From assembly GCF_014837295.1 (NCBI RefSeq), contig NZ_JACYHB010000011.1, forward strand, positions 91,232 to 155,231: a DNA stretch of 64,000 nucleotides, written 5' to 3'. This document shows positions 55,798 to 63,848 of the stretch, one piece after another. The stretch is from Cellulosimicrobium arenosum (GTDB lineage: Bacteria > Actinomycetota > Actinomycetes > Actinomycetales > Cellulomonadaceae). The position numbers and the translations under genes were made by a program. The first letter of the stretch is position 1; the number at the start of each line of letters is the position of its first letter. The notes beneath the pieces were generated by a model. It was not told where the DNA came from and made no database searches. It saw nothing but the letters and a program-made list of their open reading frames with translations.

Positions 55798-56988
55798 ATG
55801 ACGACCGACCCGACCGACCCGACCGACCGTCAGGGCCCGCTGCACGACGAGCACCTCGCCCTCGGCGCGTCCCTCACCGGCTTCGGTGGCTGGCTGATGC
55901 CGCTGCGCTACACCTCCGACCTCGCCGAGCACCGTGCCGTGCGCGAGGCGGCGGGACTGTTCGACCTGTCCCACATGGGGGAGATCGAGGTCAGCGGTCC
56001 CCAGGCCGCGGCGGCGCTGGACCACGCGCTCGTCGGCAACCTCTCCGCCGTGGCACCGGGCCGCGCGCGGTACACGATGCTCTGCGCCGAGGACGGGTCC
56101 GTCCTCGACGACCTCGTCGTCTACCGGCTGGCCGAGGACCGCTTCCTCGTCGTCGCCAACGCGGGCAACGCCGCGCTGGTCGCGCGCGAGCTGGTGGCAC
56201 GTGCCGCCGCGTTCGACGCCGTCGTCGCGGACCAGGGCGAGCAGACCGCCCTGATCGCGGTCCAGGGCCCGCGCGCGGAGGAGATCGTCGTCGCGCTCGT
56301 CGACCCCGCGGACGGGGCCGACGCGACGACGGTCCGCGAGATGCGGTACTACGCGTCGTCGGCCGTGTCGTTCGAGGTCGCGGGAGAGCGCGTCGACGCG
56401 CTCGTCGCGCGGACCGGGTACACGGGCGAGGACGGGTTCGAACTGTTCGTTCCGGTCGGCGTCGCCCCCCTGCTCTGGCGGACGCTGCTCGCCGGGGGCG
56501 CGCCCCTCGGGCTCACGCCCGCAGGCCTCGCCGCCCGCGACTCGCTGCGTCTCGAGGCAGGGATGCCGCTGTACGGGCACGAGCTGGACACGACGACCAC
56601 CCCGTTCGAGGCCGGTCTCGGGCGGGTCGTGAAGCTCGACAAGGTGTCCGACGACGGCACGCCCGTGCCGTTCGTCGGCCGGGACGCGCTCGCGGCCCGC
56701 AAGGTCTCGCCGCCGTCGCGCGTGCTGGTCGGGCTGCGCGCCACGGGCAGGCGCCCTGCCCGAGCGGGCTACGGCGTCGTGCTCCCGGAGGCCGGAGGCC
56801 CGGCACGCCGGGTCGGCACGGTCACGTCGGGCGCGCCGTCCCCCTCGCTCGGGTACCCGATCGCGATGGCCTACGTCAGCCCGGAGCTCTCGGCGGAGGG
56901 GACGGAGCTGGGCGTCGACGTGCGCGGCCGCGTCGAACCCGTGGTGGTCGTGCCGCTCCCGTTCTACCGTCGTCCCCAGCAGTCCTGA
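55798..56988 (+). CDS. gcvT: Glycine cleavage system T protein (aminomethyltransferase)
   Basis: 396 residues from ATG 55798, with AGGAAGGA upstream, 28 bp after gcvP. Conserved FGGWLMPL, GLFDLSHMGE, RTGYTGEDGFE and LRLEAGMPLYGHE stretches are present. It transfers the one-carbon unit to tetrahydrofolate, releasing ammonia. The first ~10 residues are a TDPTDPTDR run encoded by a short tandem DNA repeat. Confidence 0.96.
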   Translation: MTTDPTDPTDRQGPLHDEHLALGASLTGFGGWLMPLRYTSDLAEHRAVREAAGLFDLSHMGEIEVSGPQAAAALDHALVGNLSAVAPGRARYTMLCAEDGSVLDDLVVYRLAEDRFLVVANAGNAALVARELVARAAAFDAVVADQGEQTALIAVQGPRAEEIVVALVDPADGADATTVREMRYYASSAVSFEVAGERVDALVARTGYTGEDGFELFVPVGVAPLLWRTLLAGGAPLGLTPAGLAARDSLRLEAGMPLYGHELDTTTTPFEAGLGRVVKLDKVSDDGTPVPFVGRDALAARKVSPPSRVLVGLRATGRRPARAGYGVVLPEAGGPARRVGTVTSGAPSPSLGYPIAMAYVSPELSAEGTELGVDVRGRVEPVVVVPLPFYRRPQQS

Positions 56989-57040
56989 CCCCGGTCGGCC
57001 CGACCGACCGTCCCGACCCGTCGTCGCAAGGAGCAGAACC

Positions 57041-57430
57041 ATGGCCGGTCCCACCGCGCAGTTCCCGGAGAACCTCCAGTACACCGCCGAGCACGAGTGG
57101 ATCGACATCGTCGACCCGCAGTCGCCGGCCACCGTGGGCATCACCGCGACCGCGGTCGAGGCGCTCGGGGACATCGTCTACCTCGAGCTGCCCGAGGTCG
57201 GCGCGACGATCGGCGCCGGCACGGTCGTCGGGGAGGTCGAGTCGACCAAGTCCGTCTCGGAGCTCTACTCCCCGGTGAGCGGCACGGTCGTCGAGGTGAA
57301 CCAGGCGGTGATCGACGACCCGGCGATCGTGAACTCGTCCCCGTACACCGACGGCTGGCTCTTCCGGGTGACGGTCGAGGCGACCGGTGACCTGCTGAGC
57401 GCCGAGGAGTACGCAGCCGTCACCGGCTGA
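57041..57430 (+). CDS. gcvH: Glycine cleavage system H protein
   Basis: 129 residues from ATG 57041, with AAGGAG upstream. The lipoyl lysine is K70 in VESTKSVSE; the N-terminal YTAEHEW and DGWLF motifs are typical. It carries the aminomethyl group between P, T and L proteins. The L protein (lpd) is not in the window. Confidence 0.96.
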   Translation: MAGPTAQFPENLQYTAEHEWIDIVDPQSPATVGITATAVEALGDIVYLELPEVGATIGAGTVVGEVESTKSVSELYSPVSGTVVEVNQAVIDDPAIVNSSPYTDGWLFRVTVEATGDLLSAEEYAAVTG

Positions 57431-57438
57431 GACCGCGG

Positions 57439-57452
57439 GTGATCTGGATCAC
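57439..57452. promoter_or_regulatory. Crp/GlxR-like palindrome
   Basis: GTGATCTGGATCAC is a perfect GTGA-N6-TCAC dyad (GTGATC/GATCAC) followed by A, close to the Crp/GlxR consensus TGTGA-N6-TCACA. It starts 8 bp after gcvH and about 290 bp before the luxR-like gene. In the rest of this 303-bp gap I see no gene. Confidence 0.5.
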
Positions 57453-57733
57453 ACCGGCGTCTCCTGGTGTGCTCGGGCCGCGTCGACCTCTCGGTCGGCG
57501 CGGCCCGCGCGCGTCGCCCCAGGGGCGTGGTCACCGGGACCCCCGCTGTGACCTGCGACGACACCTCCGGTCGCGCACGGGCCGGGCGCGTTCGGGGACC
57601 TGGGGTCGCGTCGCAGAAAACTCAGGGTGAAAAGTCGCGTCATGAATCGGACGCTCGTCCATCTCTCCTTGTAGCAGTACACCGGATCCGCCACGTGGGG
57701 ATGGCGCGAACGGTACGCACCAGGAGGAGAATG

Positions 57734-57988
57734 ATGAGCACCATCGAGCTGGTCCGCCCGACGTTCGAGTCGACGCCCGTGACCTCAACCCCGCTGACGC
57801 ACCTGACGCGCCGCGAGCGGGTCGTGCTGTCGAACCTGTCGGAGGACGTGACCCTCGAGCAGGTCGCGACCAAGCTGTTCGTGACCCGCAACACCGTCAA
57901 GTCACAGGTGCGGAGCCTCTACCGCAAGCTCGGGGTCTCGACCCGGGCGGAGGCCGTCGCCTGGGCTCGTGAGGCCGGCATGCGCTGA
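57734..57988 (+). CDS. Stand-alone LuxR-type HTH protein
   Basis: 84 residues from ATG 57734 (spacing 6 from AGGAGG); ATG 57731 is the alternative. Almost the whole chain is a GerE/LuxR helix-turn-helix: LTRRERVVLSNLSEDVTLEQ, then VATKLFVTRNTVKSQVRSLY and RKLGVSTRAEAV. No receiver or sensor domain is attached. A Crp/GlxR-like site lies in its upstream region. It probably binds DNA as a dimer; targets are unknown. Confidence 0.88.
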   Translation: MSTIELVRPTFESTPVTSTPLTHLTRRERVVLSNLSEDVTLEQVATKLFVTRNTVKSQVRSLYRKLGVSTRAEAVAWAREAGMR

Positions 57989-58046
57989 CCCGGGCCGGAG
58001 CGGCGTGCGTCGTCAGAGCGACGTGCGGCCGTGCGAGACTCCGCGT

Positions 58047-58475
58047 ATGACCTCGCGCAGACTCGTCGTCGCCGCGGCGATCGTGGACGACCTGACGGGA
58101 CCGCGACGTCTGCTGTCGGCTCGCCGCTCGCGCCCGCTGCACCTCGCTGGCCGCTGGGAGTTCCCGGGCGGCAAGGTCGACCCGGGGGAGACGCCCACGC
58201 AGGCGCTGCACCGCGAGCTGCACGAGGAGCTGGGGGTCGTCGCCGAGCTGGGTGACGAGATCGTCGGGCCCGACGACGGCGCGTGGATCATCACCGACCG
58301 GCACGTCATGCGCCTGTGGCTGGCACGCGTCGTCGAGGGCGAGCCGCAGCCGCTCGTGGAGCACGACGAGCTCGCGTGGCTCCCGGTGGGGGACTGGTTC
58401 AGCGTCCCGTGGCTCGACGCCGACGTGCGCATCGTCGAGGAGCTCACGCGCCAGGTGTCGCGGGGAGCCGTCTGA
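58047..58475 (+). CDS. Nudix hydrolase, MutT-like (8-oxo-dGTPase family)
   Basis: 142 residues from ATG 58047. A full Nudix box, GGKVDPGETPTQALHRELHEELG, matches GX5EX7REUXEEXG. The LAGRWEFPGGK lead-in is typical of MutT/NTP pyrophosphohydrolases that clean oxidised nucleotides. GAGACT six bases before the ATG may be a leaderless -10. Confidence 0.88.
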   Translation: MTSRRLVVAAAIVDDLTGPRRLLSARRSRPLHLAGRWEFPGGKVDPGETPTQALHRELHEELGVVAELGDEIVGPDDGAWIITDRHVMRLWLARVVEGEPQPLVEHDELAWLPVGDWFSVPWLDADVRIVEELTRQVSRGAV

Positions 58476-58713
58476 GTCAGCGCTCCACCTCCGCCCGTTC
58501 CCGTTCCACAGCACCTCGCGCGTGACCGACCGACGTACCGTCCGCACGACCACCTGCCGCATCGCGACGCGCGTCGGCAGGCCGAGCCGCACCACGAGCG
58601 TGACCACCGCGCGCACGTCGTCTTCCCGGACCCCGAGACCCCGGCCACGGCGATCCGTCGCGGACGCGATCCAGGTGCTCGGCGACGTCGTCGTCCGGTC
58701 CGAGCAGAGGCAT
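58476..58713 (-). pseudogene. Decayed P-loop (adenylate-kinase-like) ATPase gene
   Basis: Reading down the minus strand from ATG 58713: MPLLGPDD (frame 1), then after a one-base shift RPRRIAVAGVSGSGKTT (a Walker A), then after a second shift VTLVVRLGLPTRVAMRQVV and VRTVRRSVTREVLWNGN. The pieces match the start, P-loop and C-terminal LPxRxxMxRVVxRTxRRxxxREELWNGN region of a common actinobacterial P-loop kinase-like family. The middle (~80 residues) and the C-terminus are missing. This is a remnant with two frameshifts, an internal deletion and a 3' truncation into the Nudix gene. Confidence 0.7.
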
Positions 58714-58752
58714 CGGACGGGAGTACCGGGCCGCCGGGCGGTCTTCGGTGCT

Positions 58753-58792
58753 CGCCGAAAGGTAGCGTTTGAGAACGCCGAAAGGTAGCGTT
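58753..58792. repeat. 17-bp direct repeat CGCCGAAAGGTAGCGTT x2
   Basis: Copies at 58753-58769 and 58776-58792, identical, separated by TGAGAA. They sit between the kinase remnant and the 3' end of the GH87 gene. On the minus strand the core reads CTACCTTTCGG, recalling but not equalling the CTACCTCGCGG core of the GTAGTACC elements. Confidence 0.85.
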
Positions 58793-58841
58793 CGATGCTC
58801 GCTCTTGGCTAGAGGGTGCGGCCGGCGTCGGGCAAGCGGTG

Positions 58842-60944
58842 TCAGCCCACCGGCTGGACCCACGAGGACGGGGCCGGGGGAGCGACGACCGGCGGGCGGT
58901 CGTTGCACGAGGGCGCGTCGGGCACGAACCGGCCGAGCCAGTTCACGGTCCCGGGCTCCCAGGGGCTGAGGGACGTGCCGTCGTTGCCGCCGAGGTCGGT
59001 GAGCGTGAACTCGGTGCCCCCCGCGGGGAAGTTGAACGACCCGCAGTTGTTGACGCCCGCCCAGCCGACGTTGCGCGCGTCGACGTTCTCGAACGACGCG
59101 CCGCCGGCCACGCGGGCGGAGACCACGGACGTTCCCGTCCCGTCGACCTGGACGTCCTTGAACGCCACGCCCTCGATCGCGACGTCGTCCTTCACGCCCC
59201 AGTCCGAGACGAGCATGATCGCGTTGTACGTGCTGTCGAGGTAGTGGTCCCCGGTGACGTGGATGTCGGCGTCGATGTCGCGGTCGAGCGCGTAGAACCA
59301 GATCGCGCCGAGGCCGATGTTCCAGTTGAGCTCGTAGGTGCCCGCGCGGACGGTCGTGTTGTCGATGAGATCGAGCGTCCCGGCGAACGGCTCCGCGCCG
59401 AACCGTGACCCGACGTGCAGGCCGCTGCCCTCACGCACCGGGTCGGCCACGAGGTTGGCCGCCACGGTGTTGTCCGTGCCGCCGTAGATCGCGATGCCGT
59501 TCGCGAGGGTGTTCGACTGGACCGTGTTGTGCTCGAACGTGTTGCCCACGTTCGCGTTCGTCTCCGACCACATCGCGAGCCCGTCGTCGCCGGTGCCCCG
59601 GACGAAGTTGTCGCGCACCACGGAGTCCGTGACGCCGCCGTGGAAGTTCAGGGCGTCGGCGATCTGGTCGACGATCACGTTGTCCTCGACGGTCAGGTTC
59701 TCCATCGGCCCGTCGAACCACATGCCGACCTTGGTGTGCTGGATGTACAGCCCGGAGACCGACGAGTCGTTCAGAGCGCCGCCCACCCCGTTGACCTGGT
59801 CGGTGTCGATGCGTTCGCGCACGTCGCCGACGATCGCGAAGTCGCGCAGGTGCACGTCGTGGCTGCCGCCGTCGGCCGCGTCCTTGCCGTAGAAGCCGAC
59901 GCCGGTGTGCACGGACCCGTCGGCCGCGGGCTCGTCGAGCGCGACCTCCTGGCCGCGGAAGATCGTGTACCAGCTCCCGGCGCCACGGATCGAGACGTCG
60001 TCGACCATGATGTGCCGGTTCACCTGGTAGATGCCCGGCGGGACGTAGACCTCCAGGCCGCGCCTCTGGGCGTACGCGATGGCTCTGTCGAGCGCGTCGG
60101 CGGAGTCGCGCCGGCCCGTGGGGTCGGCGCCGAAGAGGAGGGCGTTGGCGGCGCGCAGCCGGAACGTCGGCGGCGCGACCTTCTCGGTGTCGAGGAGGTC
60201 GATCACCGTCCACTCCGCGCTGCTGCGGCGCGGCATCGTGAGACGGATCGTGTCACCGGCCTTGAACGTGCGACCCAGCAGGAGACGCTGCTCGTCGTAG
60301 AACTTCATGGGTCGGAACGGGGTGTCGAACTCGGGGGCGGGCGAGGTCTCGGCAGGGACGCACGCGCACTCGGTCATCCACCAGCCGGGCTGCAGGGGAC
60401 CGGCGGTCGGGTCGTTCGAGAACGGGTACTGGTTGTACAGGTAGGAGTACTCGGACGTGAGCGTCATCCGGCGGTCGAGCGCGACCCTCGTCCCGTGCCG
60501 CAGGACCGAGACGTCCAGGGGAGCGGTGATCCCGCCGCCCGTCGGCGCGTCCGGGAGCGCGTAGCGCACCGTGATCGCGTTCGTGTCGGCGGGCAGCGTG
60601 AGCTCGACGTGCTGCCCGGGCTCGAGGCGGACCGCGGATCGGCCCGAGGCCTCCGCCTCGATCGTGTACGCGTCGCGGCCGGGGCCGATCACCGTCCCGG
60701 TCGTCACGCCGTTCTCCGCCTCCTGCTCCAGGAAGGGCACGTCGGCGCCGCGGTCCGCGACGAGGGCCGGGTCGAGCCCGGCACGCGTCACCGTCGCCTG
60801 CGGGGCCGGGGGCCGCGGGCCGCCGTGGGCGAGGGCCGACGGCGCCGTCGTCGCGACCAGCGCGAGCGCGACGGCGGTGGCTGCCGCGGCGCGGGCGTGG
60901 CGTGCGCGACGTCGTGGTGCAGGTGTGTCTGTGCTGCGAATCAT
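58842..60944 (-). CDS. Secreted GH87 alpha-1,3-glucanase/mycodextranase-like enzyme
   Basis: 700 residues from ATG 60944. Arg-rich N-terminus and signal peptide to about residue 40 (APSALA/HGG). A CBM6/35-like beta-sandwich (~85-260; YTIEAEASGRSAVRLEPGQ) precedes a right-handed beta-helix (~275-660). Candidate catalytic aspartates are D430 (IADALNFHGG) and D453-D454 (GTGDDGLAMW); this 23/24 spacing is the same as the Asp triad reported for Bacillus Agl-KA, as I recall it. The enzyme should cut alpha-1,3-glucan, as in fungal walls or dental mutan. It lacks the RCLAGK tail of the first cluster. Downstream of an epimerase gene on the same strand. Confidence 0.85.
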   Translation of the reverse strand: MIRSTDTPAPRRRARHARAAAATAVALALVATTAPSALAHGGPRPPAPQATVTRAGLDPALVADRGADVPFLEQEAENGVTTGTVIGPGRDAYTIEAEASGRSAVRLEPGQHVELTLPADTNAITVRYALPDAPTGGGITAPLDVSVLRHGTRVALDRRMTLTSEYSYLYNQYPFSNDPTAGPLQPGWWMTECACVPAETSPAPEFDTPFRPMKFYDEQRLLLGRTFKAGDTIRLTMPRRSSAEWTVIDLLDTEKVAPPTFRLRAANALLFGADPTGRRDSADALDRAIAYAQRRGLEVYVPPGIYQVNRHIMVDDVSIRGAGSWYTIFRGQEVALDEPAADGSVHTGVGFYGKDAADGGSHDVHLRDFAIVGDVRERIDTDQVNGVGGALNDSSVSGLYIQHTKVGMWFDGPMENLTVEDNVIVDQIADALNFHGGVTDSVVRDNFVRGTGDDGLAMWSETNANVGNTFEHNTVQSNTLANGIAIYGGTDNTVAANLVADPVREGSGLHVGSRFGAEPFAGTLDLIDNTTVRAGTYELNWNIGLGAIWFYALDRDIDADIHVTGDHYLDSTYNAIMLVSDWGVKDDVAIEGVAFKDVQVDGTGTSVVSARVAGGASFENVDARNVGWAGVNNCGSFNFPAGGTEFTLTDLGGNDGTSLSPWEPGTVNWLGRFVPDAPSCNDRPPVVAPPAPSSWVQPVG

Positions 60945-61051
60945 CGTTGACCCGTCTTCTCTCGGGAGGCGCGCGCCTCCGTGCTGCCGGAGGGCGTGCT
61001 GGCTCTCCGGTCCCTGCGGGTCGCACCTCCGCGCAGGGTCGTTCGTGGTGA

Positions 61052-61081
61052 ACCCTAGGGTGCCGCAAGGCGATAGCACAA
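61052..61081 (-). promoter_or_regulatory. Candidate promoter of the GH87 gene
   Basis: On the minus strand TTGTGC (61081-61076), an 18-bp spacer and TAGGGT (61057-61052), about 108 bp before the start codon. Moderate match to a vegetative promoter. Confidence 0.35.
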
Positions 61082-61096
61082 GGTTCTGCGACGAAA

Positions 61097-61978
61097 TTAC
61101 GATAGATCGTCGAGTTCTTGCACAGACCCACCTGCGGCGCACGCGTGGACGGAGTGGCGGGGGCGGAAGCCGAGCACCTCCCGGGCCCGTCGGGTGTCGA
61201 CGAGCGCGTCGTCCGGGCCCACCGCCCACCGCAGCGGGACGTCCGGTGCGAAGCGGGCGAGGAGCTCGGTGGTCGGGACCGCGAGCAGCACGTCGTCGGC
61301 CGCGAGACCGACGACGTGCGCGCCGTCGAGCTCCGCGACCAGCGCCGCCTCGATCGCGCGGGCCGCGTCGCGTACGTCGAGGTAGGCCCAGCCCTCGCGT
61401 GCCATGACGGCCGGGTCCCGGGCGACGTCCGCCGCGATCTCGCGCAGCCGGTCGTGCTGCTGGGTCAGCGGGAACCGCAGCGCGACGACGCCCGTGCCCC
61501 ACTGGCGCCAGGCCGCACGTGCCGCCGCCTCGTCGGCCTGCTTGGACAGCGAGTACGGGTCGGCGACGTCCGCCGGGACGTCCTCGTCGAGCGGGTAGTA
61601 GGCGGGCCCCACGTCGTGCGGGTTCATGGGCACGCCGAACGCGTTGATGCTGCTCGCGAGCACCACGCGGCGCACGCCGCGCTCGCCCGCGAGGGACAGG
61701 ACCGCGTACGTCGCGGTCGTGTTGGTCGCGTACACCTCGAGGGGCGTCCCGAGGCGCGGGTGGGGGATCGCCGCCAGGTGCACGACGCCGTCCGCTCCCT
61801 CGAGACCGCGGCCGACGTCCTCGGGCGACCGCGCGTCACCCGTGACGATCCGGTCGGCGACGCACGGGTGCTCGAACGATCTCGAGAGCGCGGTCACGGC
61901 GAACCCGAGGGCCACCAGGTGGCGCACGGTCTCGCGGCCGATGGTGCCGTCGGCACCCGTGACGAGGACACGCGTCAT
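61097..61978 (-). CDS. NAD-dependent epimerase/dehydratase-family protein
   Basis: 293 residues from ATG 61978, overlapping the upstream stop (ATGA). Extended-SDR motifs: TGADGTIGRETV at the N-terminus, HLAAIPHP, ASSINAFG and YSLSKQADE (Tyr-x3-Lys). The substrate is probably a nucleotide sugar or uronate: a uronate-dehydrogenase-like enzyme is possible given the short length. It is on the same strand as, and 152 bp upstream of, GH87. Confidence 0.85.
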   Translation of the reverse strand: MTRVLVTGADGTIGRETVRHLVALGFAVTALSRSFEHPCVADRIVTGDARSPEDVGRGLEGADGVVHLAAIPHPRLGTPLEVYATNTTATYAVLSLAGERGVRRVVLASSINAFGVPMNPHDVGPAYYPLDEDVPADVADPYSLSKQADEAAARAAWRQWGTGVVALRFPLTQQHDRLREIAADVARDPAVMAREGWAYLDVRDAARAIEAALVAELDGAHVVGLAADDVLLAVPTTELLARFAPDVPLRWAVGPDDALVDTRRAREVLGFRPRHSVHACAAGGSVQELDDLS

Positions 61979-62352
61979 GCGGGCGGGTCCGGGCCGTCGT
62001 CGCCCGTGGTCGCCGTGTCGGCCGCGGCCTGTGCGGTCGTCGCGCGCGCACGGAGCATGCTCGCGACGCCGTCGAGGGCACCGTCCAGGCGTCGAGGTGC
62101 GCGGTCGGGCCGCAGGAAGCGTGCGTCGTCGTCCACCTCGAGCACTGCGGGGTCGTCGGCCGAGAGGTGGTCGGCCGTGGCTCCGGGCCCCGGTGCGGAC
62201 GGAGGATCGGGGACGTGCAGGCCCTCGTGGGCGCGCCACGCCAGCGTCGCGTCGACGAGACGTCGGTACACGCCCGCGTCGAGCGGGTCGCGCAGCCACG
62301 CATCGGCGACCTCGGCGACGTGCCGTGCGAGACGTTGGGACTGGCCCTCCAC
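61975..62352 (-). CDS. Small protein of unknown function
   Basis: 125 residues from GTG 62352 with GGAGG/GGGAG just upstream. The N-terminal half is helical and acidic (RLARHVAEVADAWLRDPLDAGVYRRLVDATLAW); the C-terminal half is Asp/Ala/Pro-rich and probably disordered. No family is recognised. It is translationally coupled to the epimerase gene. Confidence 0.65.
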   Translation of the reverse strand: MEGQSQRLARHVAEVADAWLRDPLDAGVYRRLVDATLAWRAHEGLHVPDPPSAPGPGATADHLSADDPAVLEVDDDARFLRPDRAPRRLDGALDGVASMLRARATTAQAAADTATTGDDGPDPPA

Positions 62353-62554
62353 GCTCCCACCTCCTCGATCCTCCCGGCAGCGTAGCGGCGCCCGCCGACG
62401 GACACGGCCTCGGCGTCGCTCTGGCTCGACTGACCTCCCGCTCGTGCGCGACCTCGACGTGGCGCTGCAGCGTTTCGTGGGCCCCCGCCATCGTCGGCGC
62501 ACCGGTCCCTGACGTCGAGTGGTCGTCGCGGGCGAGGCGCGCGATCATGCGGAC

Positions 62555-63838
62555 ATGACCGCGACCCCGCTCACCACCGCCGAGCTCACGGACGTCTACA
62601 CCGACCTGCACCGCCACCCGGAGCTCGCGTTCACCGAGCACCGCACCGCGGGCATCGTCGCCGACCGGCTGGGAGCCTGGGGGTACGAGGTCCACGAAGG
62701 TCTCGGCGTGACGGGCGTGGCGGGCGTCCTGGCGAACGGCGCGGGTCCGCGCGTCCTGCTCCGCGCCGACATGGACGGGCTGCCCGTCATCGAGCGGACC
62801 GGCCTGCCGTACGCCTCCACGCAGACGGCGACGACCCCGGACGGGCACGCGACCGGGACCATGCACGCGTGCGGGCACGACGTGCACGTCACGTGCCTGC
62901 TCGGCGCCGCGGCCGAGCTTGCCGCGCACCGCGACAGGTGGTCGGGGACGCTCGTCGTCGTCTTCCAGCCCGCCGAGGAGGTCGGCGGCGGTGCCCGCGC
63001 GATGGTCGCGAACGGCCTCTTCGAGCGCACGGGAGGCGCGCCCGACGTCGTGCTCGGCCAGCACGTCATGCCGCTGCCGGTCGGGGTGGTGAACCTGACG
63101 CCCGGGACCGCGATGGCCGCGACCGACTCGTTCCGGGTGACCCTGCACGGCAAGGGCGGGCACGGGTCGAGCCCCGAGTCGACCGTGGACCCCGTGGTCA
63201 TGGCCGCCGCGACCGTGATGCGGCTCCAGGGGGTGGTGTCGCGTGAGGTCGGCGCGGTGGAGTCGGCCGTCGTCACGGTGGGCGCGCTGCGCGCGGGGAC
63301 GCAGGCCAACATCATCTCGGACTCGGCCGAGCTGCTGGTCAACGTCCGGTCGTTCACCGCGCCGGTGCGGGAGCGCGTGCTCGCCGCGATCCACCGCATC
63401 GTCGACGCCGAGGCGTCCGCGTCCGGTGCGCCCGCCGTCCCCGAGTACGAGGAGGTCTCGACGTTCCACCTCATGGTCAACGACCCGGACGCCGCCGCTC
63501 GTACGCGCACCGCGCTCGCGCGGACGCTCGACGAGCAGTCGTCGCTCATCGAGGCGGCCGGTGGCCGGCCTGTCGTGATCTCGCTCCCACCGCTCCCGGG
63601 GTCGGAGGACGTGGGCGACCTCGCGACCGCGGCGGACGTCCCCCTCGTCTACTGGAACCTCGGCGGCTTCCCCGCCTCGCTGTTCGCGGACTTCGACCTC
63701 TCGGCCGCGACGGGCATGGGGAACCTGCCCGACGGCGTCGCACCCAACCACTCGCCGTTCTTCGCTCCCGTGCCCGAGCCGACGCTCGACCTGGGCGTCG
63801 CGCTCCTCGTCGCCGCGGCGCGGGAGTGGCTGGCCTGA
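62555..63838 (+). CDS. M20-family amidohydrolase
   Basis: 427 residues from ATG 62555. Zinc-peptidase motifs: LHRHPELAFTEHRT, RADMDGLP, MHACGHDVH and FQPAEEVGGGA, plus the dimerisation-domain GKGGHGSSPE and NHSPFF at the end. This is the hippurate/indole-acetyl-amino-acid hydrolase type of M20D enzymes, which cleave N-acyl amino acids or N-acetylated substrates. There is no Shine-Dalgarno; GATCAT six bases upstream may be a leaderless -10. Convergent with clpX. Confidence 0.9.
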   Translation: MTATPLTTAELTDVYTDLHRHPELAFTEHRTAGIVADRLGAWGYEVHEGLGVTGVAGVLANGAGPRVLLRADMDGLPVIERTGLPYASTQTATTPDGHATGTMHACGHDVHVTCLLGAAAELAAHRDRWSGTLVVVFQPAEEVGGGARAMVANGLFERTGGAPDVVLGQHVMPLPVGVVNLTPGTAMAATDSFRVTLHGKGGHGSSPESTVDPVVMAAATVMRLQGVVSREVGAVESAVVTVGALRAGTQANIISDSAELLVNVRSFTAPVRERVLAAIHRIVDAEASASGAPAVPEYEEVSTFHLMVNDPDAAARTRTALARTLDEQSSLIEAAGGRPVVISLPPLPGSEDVGDLATAADVPLVYWNLGGFPASLFADFDLSAATGMGNLPDGVAPNHSPFFAPVPEPTLDLGVALLVAAAREWLA

Positions 63839-63848
63839 GCCTTCGTGG

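Noticed and set aside
61099..61110. ACGATAGATCGT palindrome as an operator for the GH87 gene
   Set aside because: It overlaps the last codons of the epimerase gene, which may explain it; 12-bp near-palindromes are expected by chance over 64 kb.
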